A stretch of DNA of 24,290 bases, from positions 1 through 24,290 of the forward strand of contig CAZUGH010000022.1 in NCBI GenBank assembly GCA_964619785.1, in the 5' to 3' direction. Source of the DNA: CAZUGH01 sp964619785 (GTDB lineage Bacteria; Bacillota; Clostridia; Lachnospirales; Lachnospiraceae). Made by a program: the position numbers and the translations under genes. The notes beneath the pieces are model-generated. The model was given only the letters and a program-made list of their open reading frames with translations. It did not search any database and was not told the origin of the DNA. How positions within the stretch are numbered: the stretch's first letter is position 1; every line of letters begins with the position of its first letter. Shown here piece by piece: positions 1 to 8,604 of the stretch.

Positions 1-252
1 CTATTATCTTTTAATTGCTAATTGCAATATCAAGGACTTTTTCAGCAGCTTCCCATTATGGTTGACGAGGGCCTCGGCTACGCAATTACCATTGACAAGC
101 TCATCAATACATCGGGTAATAGTAATCTAACCTTCCGACCATTCCAATCTGCCGGACAACTTAACATGCATCTAATATGGAAAAAATACCAGGTATTTAG
201 TAAGGCTTCCGCTGAATTTCTCTTTCAGATTCAAAATGAAATTTCACACTAA
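1..252 (+). pseudogene. LysR-family regulator, C-terminal fragment
   Basis: The last 76 codons (22-252) read like the end of a LysR-type effector-binding domain: 'MVDEGLGYAITID' resembles the common '(L)VxxGLGxAL' motif, followed by 'HLIWKKYQVFSKASAEFL', the usual W-K-K ... F-S-KA-x-FL ending. Upstream the same frame has a TAA at 19-21. The +2 frame at positions 2-19 gives 'YYLLIANCNI', which would fit the expected residues just before the motif, so a frameshift near positions 20-30 (real or a sequencing error) is likely. The DNA-binding half lies off the window. The gene converges on the LysE exporter with a 9-base overlap, and LysR-LysE pairs are a common regulator/exporter arrangement. Whether the full gene is intact cannot be seen here. 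Confidence 0.6.
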
Positions 253-852
253 GTTCCTTACAAGAATAACAATACCAAACACTATCATAAATCCACCTAA
301 TATGTAATTCATGACAGTATAGATTCTATCGGTAATGCGGCGACGCAGTAATGATATCGTCTTACTCAATGCAAACCACCACAGACTTGTACCTACCGCA
401 ATTCCAAACAATAATCCGATACCTTGATTGAGACTTGATATATTAGATACGTTCATCGTAGCAAATACAAGTATAAATGTCAGAATTGTAGTGGGATTGG
501 TAATGGCAATCATGAATGAAGATAAGAAGGACACTAGCATCGTTTTCCCAGTACTTCGTTGCAGTTCCTTCTTTTTCTTTTGAAAGAAAATCCAGATTCC
601 AAGTCCTATGATAATGACACCGCCTGCACTACTGATACTTTTTTGATATGTCAACATAACATCTGATACAAAAGACAAGCCAAAAACACCCATACAGGCA
701 TAAATCAAATCTGCCACTGTAGAACCTAGTCCTGTAATAAATCCCGCCGCAAATCCTTGTTTCATTGTTCTCTGTATCGTCAATGCCCCAATCGTCCCTG
801 CCGGAACTCCAAAAATAACACCAATCAGCATTCCTTTTATGATAAAGTCCAT
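244..852 (-). CDS. LysE-family amino-acid/metabolite exporter
   Basis: A 202-residue polytopic membrane protein of usual LysE/RhtB length. The N-terminus 'GMLIGVIFGVPAGTIGALTIQRTMKQGFAAG' matches the family's first helix and loop (G-x-P-G-P region). A later 'AITNPTTILTFILVFATM' matches the conserved N-P motif of the central helix. About six hydrophobic segments are visible. A longer reading frame opens at 912, but I chose the ATG at 852 because GGAGG lies about 8 bases ahead of it and the family starts there. Members export lysine, threonine, homoserine and similar metabolites; the substrate here cannot be told. The neighbouring LysR remnant on the opposite strand may have been its regulator. 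Confidence 0.85.
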   Translation of the reverse strand: MDFIIKGMLIGVIFGVPAGTIGALTIQRTMKQGFAAGFITGLGSTVADLIYACMGVFGLSFVSDVMLTYQKSISSAGGVIIIGLGIWIFFQKKKKELQRSTGKTMLVSFLSSFMIAITNPTTILTFILVFATMNVSNISSLNQGIGLLFGIAVGTSLWWFALSKTISLLRRRITDRIYTVMNYILGGFMIVFGIVILVRNLV

Positions 853-882
853 CTTACTTCCTCCATTCCTTGTCTTAACTGA

Positions 883-912
883 ATTATAAGTTGAAACAAA
901 AGGAATATCCAA
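883..912 (-). promoter_or_regulatory. Predicted sigma-A promoter of the LysE-family gene
   Basis: On the minus strand TTGGAT (907-912), an 18-base spacer and TATAAT (883-888) precede the chosen start at 852 by about 30 bases. The -10 is perfect and the -35 matches 4 of 6. Confidence 0.5.
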
Positions 913-962
913 TACTTACAACAAATACGATTCCATAGTTAAAAAGCATACTTTTTCCCAAC

Positions 963-1001
963 AAAAAATCCCGATCTCAGTCTCCTAAAATCGGGATTTC
1001 T
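963..1001 (-). terminator. Rho-independent terminator of the PFOR gene
   Basis: A perfect 10-bp inverted repeat AAATCCCGAT (966-975) / ATCGGGATTT (990-999), followed on the minus strand by a run of T (complement of the A run at 963-968). It lies about 16 bases after the PFOR stop codon. Confidence 0.85.
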
Positions 1002-1016
1002 TATATTTAACTTGTT

Positions 1017-4000
1017 CTATTTGTACAACTCAACTAACTTCTGTAAGTGTTCGAATCTTGCTTTAGCTGCATCTTCGGACTCTTTGAAGAGTTTCTCTGC
1101 ACGTTCTGGGAAAGGCTTAACAAGACGAGTATAACGAGCTTCGTTATTCAAGAATTCCTGATAAGTTCCATCTCCCTCTCTAGATGTTAATGTGAATGGA
1201 TTCTTTCCTTCTGCCTTAAGAGCAGGATTGAAGGAGAAGAGGTTCCAGTAACCAGCCTTAACAGCCTTCTTCATCTCATCCTGACAATGATTCATACCAC
1301 CCTTAGCGATACCGTGTAGTTCGCAAGGAGCATAACCAATAATCAATGATGGTCCGTTGTAAGCTTCTGCTTCAGCAATTACTTTAACAGCCTGAGCTGG
1401 GTTAGCACCAAGAGCAATCTGTGCTACATATACGTAACCATAAGTCATAGCGATCTCAGCAAGACTCTTCTTACCAATCTCTTTACCATCTGCAGCGAAC
1501 TGACAAACTGCACCGATATTAGAAGCCTTAGATGCCTGTCCACCTGTATTCGAGTACATCTCTGTATCAAATACCATTACATTTACATTCTCACCAGAAG
1601 CGAGTACGTGGTCAAGTCCACCGAATCCGATGTCGTATGCCCAACCGTCACCACCGAAGATCCATACGGATTTCTTGGAGAGGTAATCTTTTCTATCGAG
1701 AGCTGCTTTTGCATCTGGACAACCAGCTGCAGCTGCTTTCTCAAGTTCAGCAACCAATGCTGTAGTAGCTGCATCATTTGCTTTTGTATCTTCTTTTGTT
1801 TCCATGAACTTATCAAATGCTGCCTTAAGCTCTGCACCAGCCTTATCAGACTCTGCACATGCCTTAGCAGACTCAATAGCCATCTCACGAATATACTTCT
1901 GTCCAACTTGCATTCCTAAACCGTGCTCAGCATTATCCTCGAATAAGGAGTTAGACCAAGCTGGTCCCTTCTTAGAATCCTTGTTAACAGTGTATGGTGA
2001 AGTAGCTGCTGGACCACCCCAGATAGAGGAACATCCTGTAGCATTGGAAATATACATCTGCTCACCGAAGAGCTGAGTAACAAGACGTGCATATGAAGTC
2101 TCTGCACAACCTGCACAACTTCCGGAGAACTCGAGAAGTGGCTGATTGAACTGACTACCCTTAGGTGTCTCATCTTTCAGACCAGCATCTTCTTTCTTAC
2201 CAACATTAGCTACCAAGTAATCAAATACTGGCTGCTCTGCTTCATCCTGTGATTCCTGAGGAACCATCTTGATTGCACCATCAGCTGCCTTAGGACATAC
2301 TGTGATACACTCACCACATCCCATACAATCTAATGGAGATACACTCATTGTAAATTTATACTCACTAGCTTTTGGCTTCGTGTCTGCTAATTTGATATTA
2401 GAAGGAGCTGCTTTAATCTCATCTTCACTCAATAAGAATGGACGGATTGTAGCATGGGAACATACAAACGCACAGTTGTTACACTGAATACATGAAGATG
2501 GATCCCACTCTGGAACCATAACGGCTGTTCCACGTTTCTCATATGCAGATGCACCGATCTCAAACTGACCATCAGCAATATCTTTGAATGCAGATACTGG
2601 AAGGCTGTCTCCATCCATAAGAGAAATTGGCTGAAGAAGATCCTTAACCATGCTAACAACTTCTGGACGTCCGGAGAGATCCTTAGCTTTCGCATCTGCT
2701 GCTGGTGTAGCCCAAGCTGCTGGTACTTCTACTTTGTGAATTGCGTCAAGACCAGCATCAATTGCTTTGTAGTTCATCTCAACGACAGCATCACCCTTCT
2801 TACTATATGACTTCTTAGCTGCTGCTTTCATATACTCAACTGCTTTTTCAATTGGCATGATATCAGCAAGTTTGAAGAATGCAGACTGAAGAATTGTATT
2901 GGTACGTTTACCCATACCAATTTCAATTGCTTTGTCAATCGCATTGATTGTATAAAGCTGAATGTTGTTATCAGCAATATACTTCTTAGCTTCTGCATTT
3001 AACTTAGTGTCTAACTCATCGTCAGACCACTGGCAGTTAATCATGAAGATTCCACCTGGTTTAACATCCTGAACCATCTTATAACCATTTACTACATAAG
3101 AAGGATTGTGACATGCTACGAAGTCAGCCTGGTTAATGTAGTAAGGGCTCTTAATTGGGTTGTCACCAAAACGTAAATGAGAAATGGTAACACCACCAGT
3201 TTTCTTAGAGTCATACTGGAAGTATGCCTGAATATATTTGTCTGTGTGGTCACCGATAATCTTAGTAGAGTTCTTGTTAGCACCTACTGTACCATCTCCA
3301 CCAAGACCCCAGAACTTACACTCTTTTGTACCCTTAGCAGAGGTAATAGGAGCTGGTTTAACTTCTGGTAAACTCAGATTCGTAACATCATCTACGATAC
3401 CGATTGTGAAACGAGCTTTTGGAGCATCCTTCTGTAACTCTGTGTATACAGCAAATACAGATGATGGTGGAGTAGATCTAAGTGACACCTGGATGATAGA
3501 ATATACCNNNNNNNNNNATCCTTAGATCCAAGACCATAACGTCCAGCTGTAAGAGTAACATCATTCATGCCTGCTTCACGAAGAGTAGTAGCAACATCGA
3601 GGTATAATGGATCACCAAGTGCTCCTGGCTCTTTTGTACGGTCTAATACAGCAACTTTCTTAGCTGTCTTAGGAAGAACTTTGAGAAGGGAAGCAGATAC
3701 CCAAGGACGATATAAACGAACCTTGATTAAACCAACTTTCTCTCCTGCTGCTGTTAAATAATCAACAACTTCTTCTGCTACGTCACAGATAGATCCCATA
3801 GCGATAATAACACGCTCTGCGTCTGCTGCTCCATAATAGTTAAATAAATCATAGTCAGTGCCTAATTTAGCATTAACTTTCTTCATATATTTCTCAACAA
3901 CGGCTGGTAATGCATCGTATGTTGGGTTACATGCTTCACGGTGCTGGAAGAATACGTCACCATTCTCGTGAGAACCACGCATAGCTGGGTGCTCAGGATT

Positions 4001-4624
4001 CAAAGCGTGCTTACGGAATTCTTCAACTGCTTCCATGTTACACATTTCTTTCAAATCTTCATAATCCCATTTCTCAATCTTCTGAATCTCATGAGAAGTA
4101 CGGAAACCATCAAAGAAGTTAATAAATGGCACTTTACCTTCAATTGCAGCAAGATGTGCAACTGGGCTTAAATCCATAACTTCCTGAGGATTGGTCTCTG
4201 CTAACATAGCGAAACCTGTCTGACGACATGCATATACGTCACTGTGATCACCAAAGATGTTCAGGGACTGTGTTGCAACGGTACGTGCAGATACATCAAA
4301 TACGCAAGGAAGCTGCTCTGCAGCGATCTTGTACATATTAGGGATCATCAGAAGAAGTCCCTGTGATGCTGTAAATGTTGTAGTAAGGGCACCAGCTGCA
4401 AGGGAACCATGTACGGTACCGGCTGCACCAGCCTCAGACTGCATCTCTACAACTTTAACGGTGTTACCAAAAATGTTCTTCTGTCCTGCTGCTGACCACT
4501 GATCAACGGAATCAGCCATTGGGCTCGAAGGTGTGATAGGATAGATACCTGCTACTTCTGTGTAAGCATATGCTACATGAGCTGCTGCGGTATTGCCATC
4601 CATAGATTGTTTTGCTCTAGCCAT
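1017..4624 (-). CDS. nifJ: Pyruvate:ferredoxin (flavodoxin) oxidoreductase, single-chain, with assembly gap
   Basis: Oxidatively decarboxylates pyruvate to acetyl-CoA and CO2 and reduces ferredoxin, the central step of anaerobic pyruvate use in clostridia. The N-terminal part (369 residues) carries the pyrimidine-binding domain with 'IYPITPSSPMAD'. After the gap come the gamma-like domain, two [4Fe-4S] motifs ('CIQCNNCAFVC' and 'CMGCGECITVCPKA') and the TPP domain with 'GSCAGCAETSY', 'ATGCSSIWGG' and 'GGDGWAYDIGFGGLDHVL ... YSNTGG'. The joined length is about 1190 residues, normal for the family. I chose the ATG at 4624 rather than 4651 because AAGGAGG lies just ahead of it and the family starts 'MARAKQSMDGN'. 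The 10 N at 3508-3517 break the frame. The residues expected at the joint ('GLGSKD' + 'STPPSSVFAVY') are present on either side, so the gene is probably intact in the organism. Monocistronic between its own promoter and terminator. Confidence 0.96.
3508..3517. other. Assembly gap (10 N) inside the PFOR gene
   Basis: Ten N. The two coding parts lie in different frames when these are counted literally, so the run is a placeholder of arbitrary length rather than ten real bases. About 29 bases on the low-coordinate side (3479-3507) do not fit the expected protein. Confidence 0.9.
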
Positions 4625-4661
4625 TTGTATATTAGCCTCCTTAATTTTCATTCTATTGAGT

Positions 4662-4690
4662 ATTTTAGCACTAAAAAAATCAAATGTAAA
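4662..4690 (-). promoter_or_regulatory. Predicted sigma-A promoter of the PFOR gene
   Basis: Minus strand TTTACA (4685-4690), 17-base spacer, TAAAAT (4662-4667), about 40 bases ahead of the PFOR start at 4624. It is divergent from the GntR operon promoter about 80 bases away. Confidence 0.65.
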
Positions 4691-4769
4691 GAATACTCAC
4701 GTCTTTTTTTGTCAGGAACGCTCGAAATTCACGAAATGTTCACTTATTTCCATAAATTTAAAAAAATTA

Positions 4770-4798
4770 TTGACAAAATTTATGTACTGTTATATTAT
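4770..4798 (+). promoter_or_regulatory. Predicted sigma-A promoter of the GntR-ABC operon
   Basis: TTGACA (4770-4775), 17-base spacer, TATTAT (4793-4798). This is a perfect -35 and a near-perfect -10. Transcription would start near 4805, inside the palindrome at 4799-4818. Confidence 0.8.
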
Positions 4799-4818
4799 TG
4801 TATTAACACCTTAATACA
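4799..4818. promoter_or_regulatory. Probable GntR (YtrA-type) operator
   Basis: A perfect inverted repeat TGTATTAA-cacc-TTAATACA directly abuts the -10 box and covers the predicted transcription start, 30 bases ahead of the regulator gene. GTACT (4784-4788) and AGTAC (4820-4824) extend the dyad loosely. The position and the dyad fit autorepression by the downstream YtrA-type GntR protein. Protein binding is inference. Confidence 0.65.
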
Positions 4819-4847
4819 TTAGTACGTGGTGTGAAAGGAGGTATCAC

Positions 4848-5207
4848 ATGCCGTGGAATCTTTCCAACGATCGGCCTATCTATCTTCAGATAGTTGAATT
4901 ACTCGGACGGCGTATTTTGGCAGGTAAGTATAATAGTGGAGAACGTTTTCCAACCGTTCGCGAGCTAGCTGCCGAAGCATCCGTGAATCCCAACACGATG
5001 CAGAAGGCTTTGCAGGAGCTAGAACGTAAGGGATTATTAATTACGAATCGCACGACCGGGCGAACAATAACAGAAGATGAAGAACTGATTGATAAATTAA
5101 GGAAGGAATTTGCTAATGAATGTTTAGCAGATTTCCAAAAGGAAATGAATGAACTAGGCTATAGTAATGAATCATTACTAAGTTTTGTAAAGGAAAATTT
5201 AACATGA
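4848..5207 (+). CDS. GntR-family (YtrA subfamily) transcriptional regulator
   Basis: A 119-residue protein with the short YtrA layout: an N-terminal winged helix-turn-helix ('PIYLQIVELLGRRILAGKYNSGERFPTVRELA ... NPNTMQKALQELERKGLL') and a short C-terminal dimerisation helix with no large effector domain. Such proteins usually repress their own operon, which encodes an ABC transporter, often released by cell-wall antibiotics or envelope stress. AAAGGAGGT lies 5 bases before the ATG. The ABC ATPase follows 28 bases later. The palindrome over the start of transcription is the likely operator. Confidence 0.92.
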   Translation: MPWNLSNDRPIYLQIVELLGRRILAGKYNSGERFPTVRELAAEASVNPNTMQKALQELERKGLLITNRTTGRTITEDEELIDKLRKEFANECLADFQKEMNELGYSNESLLSFVKENLT

Positions 5208-5235
5208 AAAAGAGGTATATGGAGGATATCAGATT

Positions 5236-5937
5236 ATGAGTGACATCATACTTGAGACCCATGGTCTCACAAAAAAATATGGTCATTTTCCCGCCCTATT
5301 AGATGTAGATATTACACTAGAGCGTGGCAAGATCATCGGACTACTAGGTCCTAACGGAAGTGGCAAAACCACTTTAATGAAGATAATTAACGGACTTCTT
5401 GTCCCAACATCAGGTGACATTACCATTGCAGGCATTACACCAGGACCTTCTACTAAGAATATGGTTTCTTATCTGCCAGACAAGAACTATCTTGAAAATT
5501 GGATGAGTGTACGTCAGCTATTTAATTTCTATCAAGACTTTTTCGCTGATTTTGATCGAATCAAAGCAAGTGAAATGCTAGCTCGTCTTGATATTGAAGA
5601 AGCAACAAAGTTTAAAACCATGTCAAAAGGTACAAAAGAAAAAGTTCAACTTATCTTAACGATGAGTCGCAAAGCAGATTTATACTGTCTTGATGAGCCA
5701 ATCGGAGGGGTAGACCCCGCTTCCCGTGACTACATTCTTGACACCATCATCCGTAACTACAGTGAGAATGCTTCTGTTATCATATCAACACATCTGATTG
5801 CAGACATCGAAAGTGTATTAGATGATGTTCTCTTCCTACAGAATGGTGAGATTCGTCTCCATTCTTCTGTTGACGAGATTCGTGAAAAAGAAGAAAAGTC
5901 TGTCGACGCATTATTTAGGGAGGTGTTCAGATGTTAG
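5236..5937 (+). CDS. ABC transporter ATP-binding protein
   Basis: A 233-residue single ABC domain. Walker A is 'GPNGSGKTT' (about residues 38-46), the signature region 'MSKGTKEKVQLILTMS' stands where LSGGQ is usual, a D-loop follows Walker B 'LYCLDEPIGGVDPASR', and the H-loop is 'VIISTHL'. The MSKGxK variant is typical of the YtrB/EcsA-like exporters paired with YtrA regulators. It powers the permease encoded next; the two genes overlap by 7 bases (ATGTTAG), so they are probably translationally coupled. GGAGG precedes the ATG. The substrate is not evident. Confidence 0.93.
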   Translation: MSDIILETHGLTKKYGHFPALLDVDITLERGKIIGLLGPNGSGKTTLMKIINGLLVPTSGDITIAGITPGPSTKNMVSYLPDKNYLENWMSVRQLFNFYQDFFADFDRIKASEMLARLDIEEATKFKTMSKGTKEKVQLILTMSRKADLYCLDEPIGGVDPASRDYILDTIIRNYSENASVIISTHLIADIESVLDDVLFLQNGEIRLHSSVDEIREKEEKSVDALFREVFRC

Positions 5938-6740
5938 GTAAATTATTAAAACATGAATTCAAAATCACAGGACGAATGTTCCTGCCATTATTCGCGATTG
6001 TGGCTGTTATGACTCCGCTTTTGGCACTGATGTCGAAGTTGTTTAATATTGATTCAAACTCACCACTAGCTATGGTAAGTGCATTATCAATGCTTGGTTA
6101 TGTTCTATTATTAGTAGCAGCAGGCGTTGCATCATTTGTACTTGTTATTATGCGTTTTTATCGCTCGATGACAAAAGAAAGCGCTTATCTAACCTTTATG
6201 CTCCCTGTAAATACGAGCCAGCTCGTATTGTCCAAATTGATTGTTGCCTTTGTATGGCAGGTTCTCTCTGTCGTCATCATTGGACTTTCAATTGCAGGGT
6301 TCACACTAGCTCATGGAGTATGGCGTATAGAACAATTGCAACATCTGTGGACAACAATCAAGCAGCTTCTAGAACTTCCTGCAGTCGATTCAAGCCAGAT
6401 AATTCTACTTCTTGTACTAACACTACTCACCATGATTGTCAGTACAATCACAGGAACACTCGAGATATATGCATCCGTTGCTCTTGGTCAGACTGCTAAG
6501 TCACACCGTGTTCTAGCATCCTTTGGTTGCTACTTGGCTCTATACACAGTCATCCAGATGCTGTCTGGTATTATTGTTCTTCCATTTATGTTTATGGAAA
6601 ATGCCAATCAGACAATCAATGCATCCTTATCTATGCAGAGTGGTATCATGGGAATCTCATTAGGACTCAATGTTGTACTCGGTATTGTATTTTTCATTAT
6701 GACGTCAAAACTATTTAAGAATCGTCTTAATTTGGAGTAA
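5931..6740 (+). CDS. ABC-2-type transporter permease
   Basis: A 269-residue membrane protein with about six hydrophobic segments, beginning 'MLGKLLKHEFKITGRMFLPLF'; the amphipathic 'LLKHEFK' start is typical of ABC-2 permeases in these operons. Extracytoplasmic loops are short. It overlaps the ATPase gene by 7 bases with AGGGAGG ahead, and is followed by a terminator, so it closes the three-gene operon. The pair probably exports a peptide or lipid-like compound or takes part in envelope-stress defence; that role is inference from family context. Confidence 0.85.
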   Translation: MLGKLLKHEFKITGRMFLPLFAIVAVMTPLLALMSKLFNIDSNSPLAMVSALSMLGYVLLLVAAGVASFVLVIMRFYRSMTKESAYLTFMLPVNTSQLVLSKLIVAFVWQVLSVVIIGLSIAGFTLAHGVWRIEQLQHLWTTIKQLLELPAVDSSQIILLLVLTLLTMIVSTITGTLEIYASVALGQTAKSHRVLASFGCYLALYTVIQMLSGIIVLPFMFMENANQTINASLSMQSGIMGISLGLNVVLGIVFFIMTSKLFKNRLNLE

Positions 6741-6756
6741 ACACATAAATTCAAAA

Positions 6757-6816
6757 GGAGCTGTTATCGCATCGTTGCATCAACACATATCAACGATAAC
6801 GTAACAGCTCTTTTTA
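6757..6816 (+). terminator. Terminator of the GntR-ABC operon, possibly bidirectional
   Basis: Outer arms GAGCTGTTA (6758-6766) and TAACAGCTC (6802-6810), inner arms ATCGTTG (6771-6777) and CAACGAT (6791-6797), followed by TTTTT on the plus strand. On the minus strand the hairpin is followed by CTTTT, so it may also stop transcripts of the opposite gene. Confidence 0.85.
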
Positions 6817-6869
6817 TATAGTTCTTAGGCTACCTCTATGAAGCTCCGGTACCGATCCGAAGAACTATA
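6817..6869. repeat. Inverted repeat between convergent transcripts
   Basis: Perfect 10-bp arms TATAGTTCTT (6817-6826) and AAGAACTATA (6860-6869) enclose 33 bases that contain the palindrome CGGTACCG. No T run follows on either strand, so it does not look like a classical terminator. It sits 11 bases after the stop codon of the ASST-like gene and could be a 3'-end stem of that mRNA. Confidence 0.6.
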
Positions 6870-6880
6870 GTATCATTATA

Positions 6881-8572
6881 TTAAGAAAATTTGTTAATCA
6901 CATGACGCGTTCGTGTCAAAAGTTTGCCAATTGGATTGCTACTAACAATTACTTGATTGGTTTTTATCATCTGTTCTTCGGTTTCGAGATAAATATCATA
7001 ACTTCCCGCTTTCACATCTTTTAAACACATCACGCTATAGTACTCTATCCCTTCAATATCCTCTGTCTCTAAAACACGTGGTGGTAATGTTGCAGCATAA
7101 CACTTATCTTTTGCTTTTAAATAAACCTTGAGAATCTCTCCATCCGCACCTTTGACAAATAGATAATCTTCACTCAACATAAGTGAATGTTTTTCCTTAT
7201 TTACAATCAACTCTTTCTCAGCTGGCAAATCATCCTCTTCGTCGAAGCCTATTGTATCGCCCACAACATAGTTTCCTTGCAATGACATCTTGCGATTTAA
7301 ACGATTGATATCCGGTGTAAATCGATATGCAGTCGCAAATCCATTTCTCACAAAATATTCTCGGAGAATCCGATGTGACTTATAATCACACTCTAATATA
7401 CATCCTAGATTATCATCAATCATCGGTTCAAGCTTGCCTTCCATTACAAGTACCCGTTCTGACTCTGGCTCATACACTGCATTGGAATAATTGATGGATT
7501 TAAAACATGGAAGCTGCTCTTCCATCTCCACCGTCATATCCTGTTCATTCACTCGATAAAAATTCACAAATGAACGTGGGTCATCATCAAAATGTGCCAA
7601 TGGTCTCTGCTCGTGACAATGATTATCAAAAACTACATAGTGTTTGATATACGCTTCCTCACCATCCATCATGTGAAGCTCAACTGCTGCATTCTGCTGA
7701 TAAGGCCACTTCACCGTCCCTAGTGGACGCAAAACCTTATGTAATAACATAGAACCTGCATACACTCTTGGATCAGCCAAAATCCACAGCAACTCTTTAT
7801 CCGTATTCCAATCAAATTTCGCAATTGAATGAAGGTTACACATACTAACCAAGATTGTATTCTCTTGTTCCTCATGATATACGGAATTGATATGAGCCCA
7901 GTCCTTGCTATCCTTATATTTCTCATCGAAATAATCAGTCAGCTCAATCGTATTTACAATCTCTCCTGTATTCCTGTCAATTTCCACTACACTATCTTCT
8001 GAATACTCCTTCATCGAACTACTACCTAAAAGAATATTCCCATTTTCCATCTCCGATACCGTATGATGAAGGCCATTCTTAATATAATATGTTTTGTGAA
8101 CACGACCCATANNNNNNNNNNNNNNNNNNNNNNNNNNNNNNNNNNNNNNNNNNNNNNNNNNNNNNNNNNNNNNNNNNNNNNNNNNNNNNNNNNNNNNNNN
8201 NNNNNNNNNNNCATACAGTCCCATAATTGGAACGCAATGATGTCTCGTAATCTCAATCTGCGCCTTATAATCCGTCTGAGGCTCCTTTCCCTTAACTACA
8301 TAACGGCAATAATACTTCGAATCCGTTGTGAAAATTGCATACGCACATAAGGGTGTCAAGGAAAATGGATTCTTAATAATCAACATACTATCCCATGTAT
8401 ACTCAGGTGATTCACGCAATTCTTGAATCAGATAGTCTGCTAGACGAGATTCTAACGCATGATTTCTCTTGGTTAGAAATGACGCATCAAAACGATTATA
8501 CTCTCTTGCAAATCTCTTCTCATACTTTAGTGCATTATTTTGCACCCAACTTCCATCGACAATTGTATCCAC
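6881..8572 (-). CDS. Aryl-sulfate sulfotransferase (ASST)-like protein, with assembly gap
   Basis: Family members move a sulfate group from a phenolic sulfate to another phenol through a sulfo-histidine on a six-bladed propeller. The N-terminal 120 residues look like the ASST N-terminal beta domain ('YTWDSMLIIKNPFSLTPLCAYAIF'). After the gap, 'GLHHTVSEMENGNILLGSS', 'DWAHINSVYHEEQENTILVSM' and 'VVFDNHCHEQRP' follow the family's HH..NGN, DW-H-N-S and FDNg blocks. The usual 'QH' block before FDN reads 'YQQNAAVEL', so the catalytic histidine seems to be absent. No signal peptide is seen, unlike the periplasmic enzyme of E. coli. I chose the GTG at 8572, because AAGGAGG lies 7 bases ahead; a TTG at 8596 would swallow that site. 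It follows prfC by 32 bases and is probably co-transcribed with it. Activity on aryl sulfates is uncertain. Confidence 0.75.
   Translation of the reverse strand: MDTIVDGSWVQNNALKYEKRFAREYNRFDASFLTKRNHALESRLADYLIQELRESPEYTWDSMLIIKNPFSLTPLCAYAIFTTDSKYYCRYVVKGKEPQTDYKAQIEITRHHCVPIMGLYXXXXXXXXXXXXXXXXXXXXXXXXXXXXXXXXXXMGRVHKTYYIKNGLHHTVSEMENGNILLGSSSMKEYSEDSVVEIDRNTGEIVNTIELTDYFDEKYKDSKDWAHINSVYHEEQENTILVSMCNLHSIAKFDWNTDKELLWILADPRVYAGSMLLHKVLRPLGTVKWPYQQNAAVELHMMDGEEAYIKHYVVFDNHCHEQRPLAHFDDDPRSFVNFYRVNEQDMTVEMEEQLPCFKSINYSNAVYEPESERVLVMEGKLEPMIDDNLGCILECDYKSHRILREYFVRNGFATAYRFTPDINRLNRKMSLQGNYVVGDTIGFDEEDDLPAEKELIVNKEKHSLMLSEDYLFVKGADGEILKVYLKAKDKCYAATLPPRVLETEDIEGIEYYSVMCLKDVKAGSYDIYLETEEQMIKTNQVIVSSNPIGKLLTRTRHVINKFS
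8112..8211. other. Assembly gap (100 N) inside the ASST-like gene
   Basis: Exactly 100 N, the usual placeholder for an unknown-length scaffold gap. The two flanking coding parts happen to be in frame if it is counted literally, but its true length is unknown. Confidence 0.95.
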
Positions 8573-8604
8573 ACGATTTCCTCCTTCCAACTTCAAAGCA
8601 AGAA

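Noticed and set aside
1583..2695. Several overlapping frames within the PFOR gene on both strands
   Set aside because: All fall inside conserved PFOR sequence and show no family resemblance of their own.
4700..4760. Rex-type redox operator ahead of the PFOR gene
   Set aside because: GTGAA and TTCAC fragments occur, but not as the spaced TTGTGAA/TTCACAA-like dyad; they read as loose direct repeats.
8112..8211. Counting the 100 N as 33 real codons of the ASST-like protein
   Set aside because: A run of exactly 100 N is a standard gap placeholder, so the frame agreement across it may be chance.
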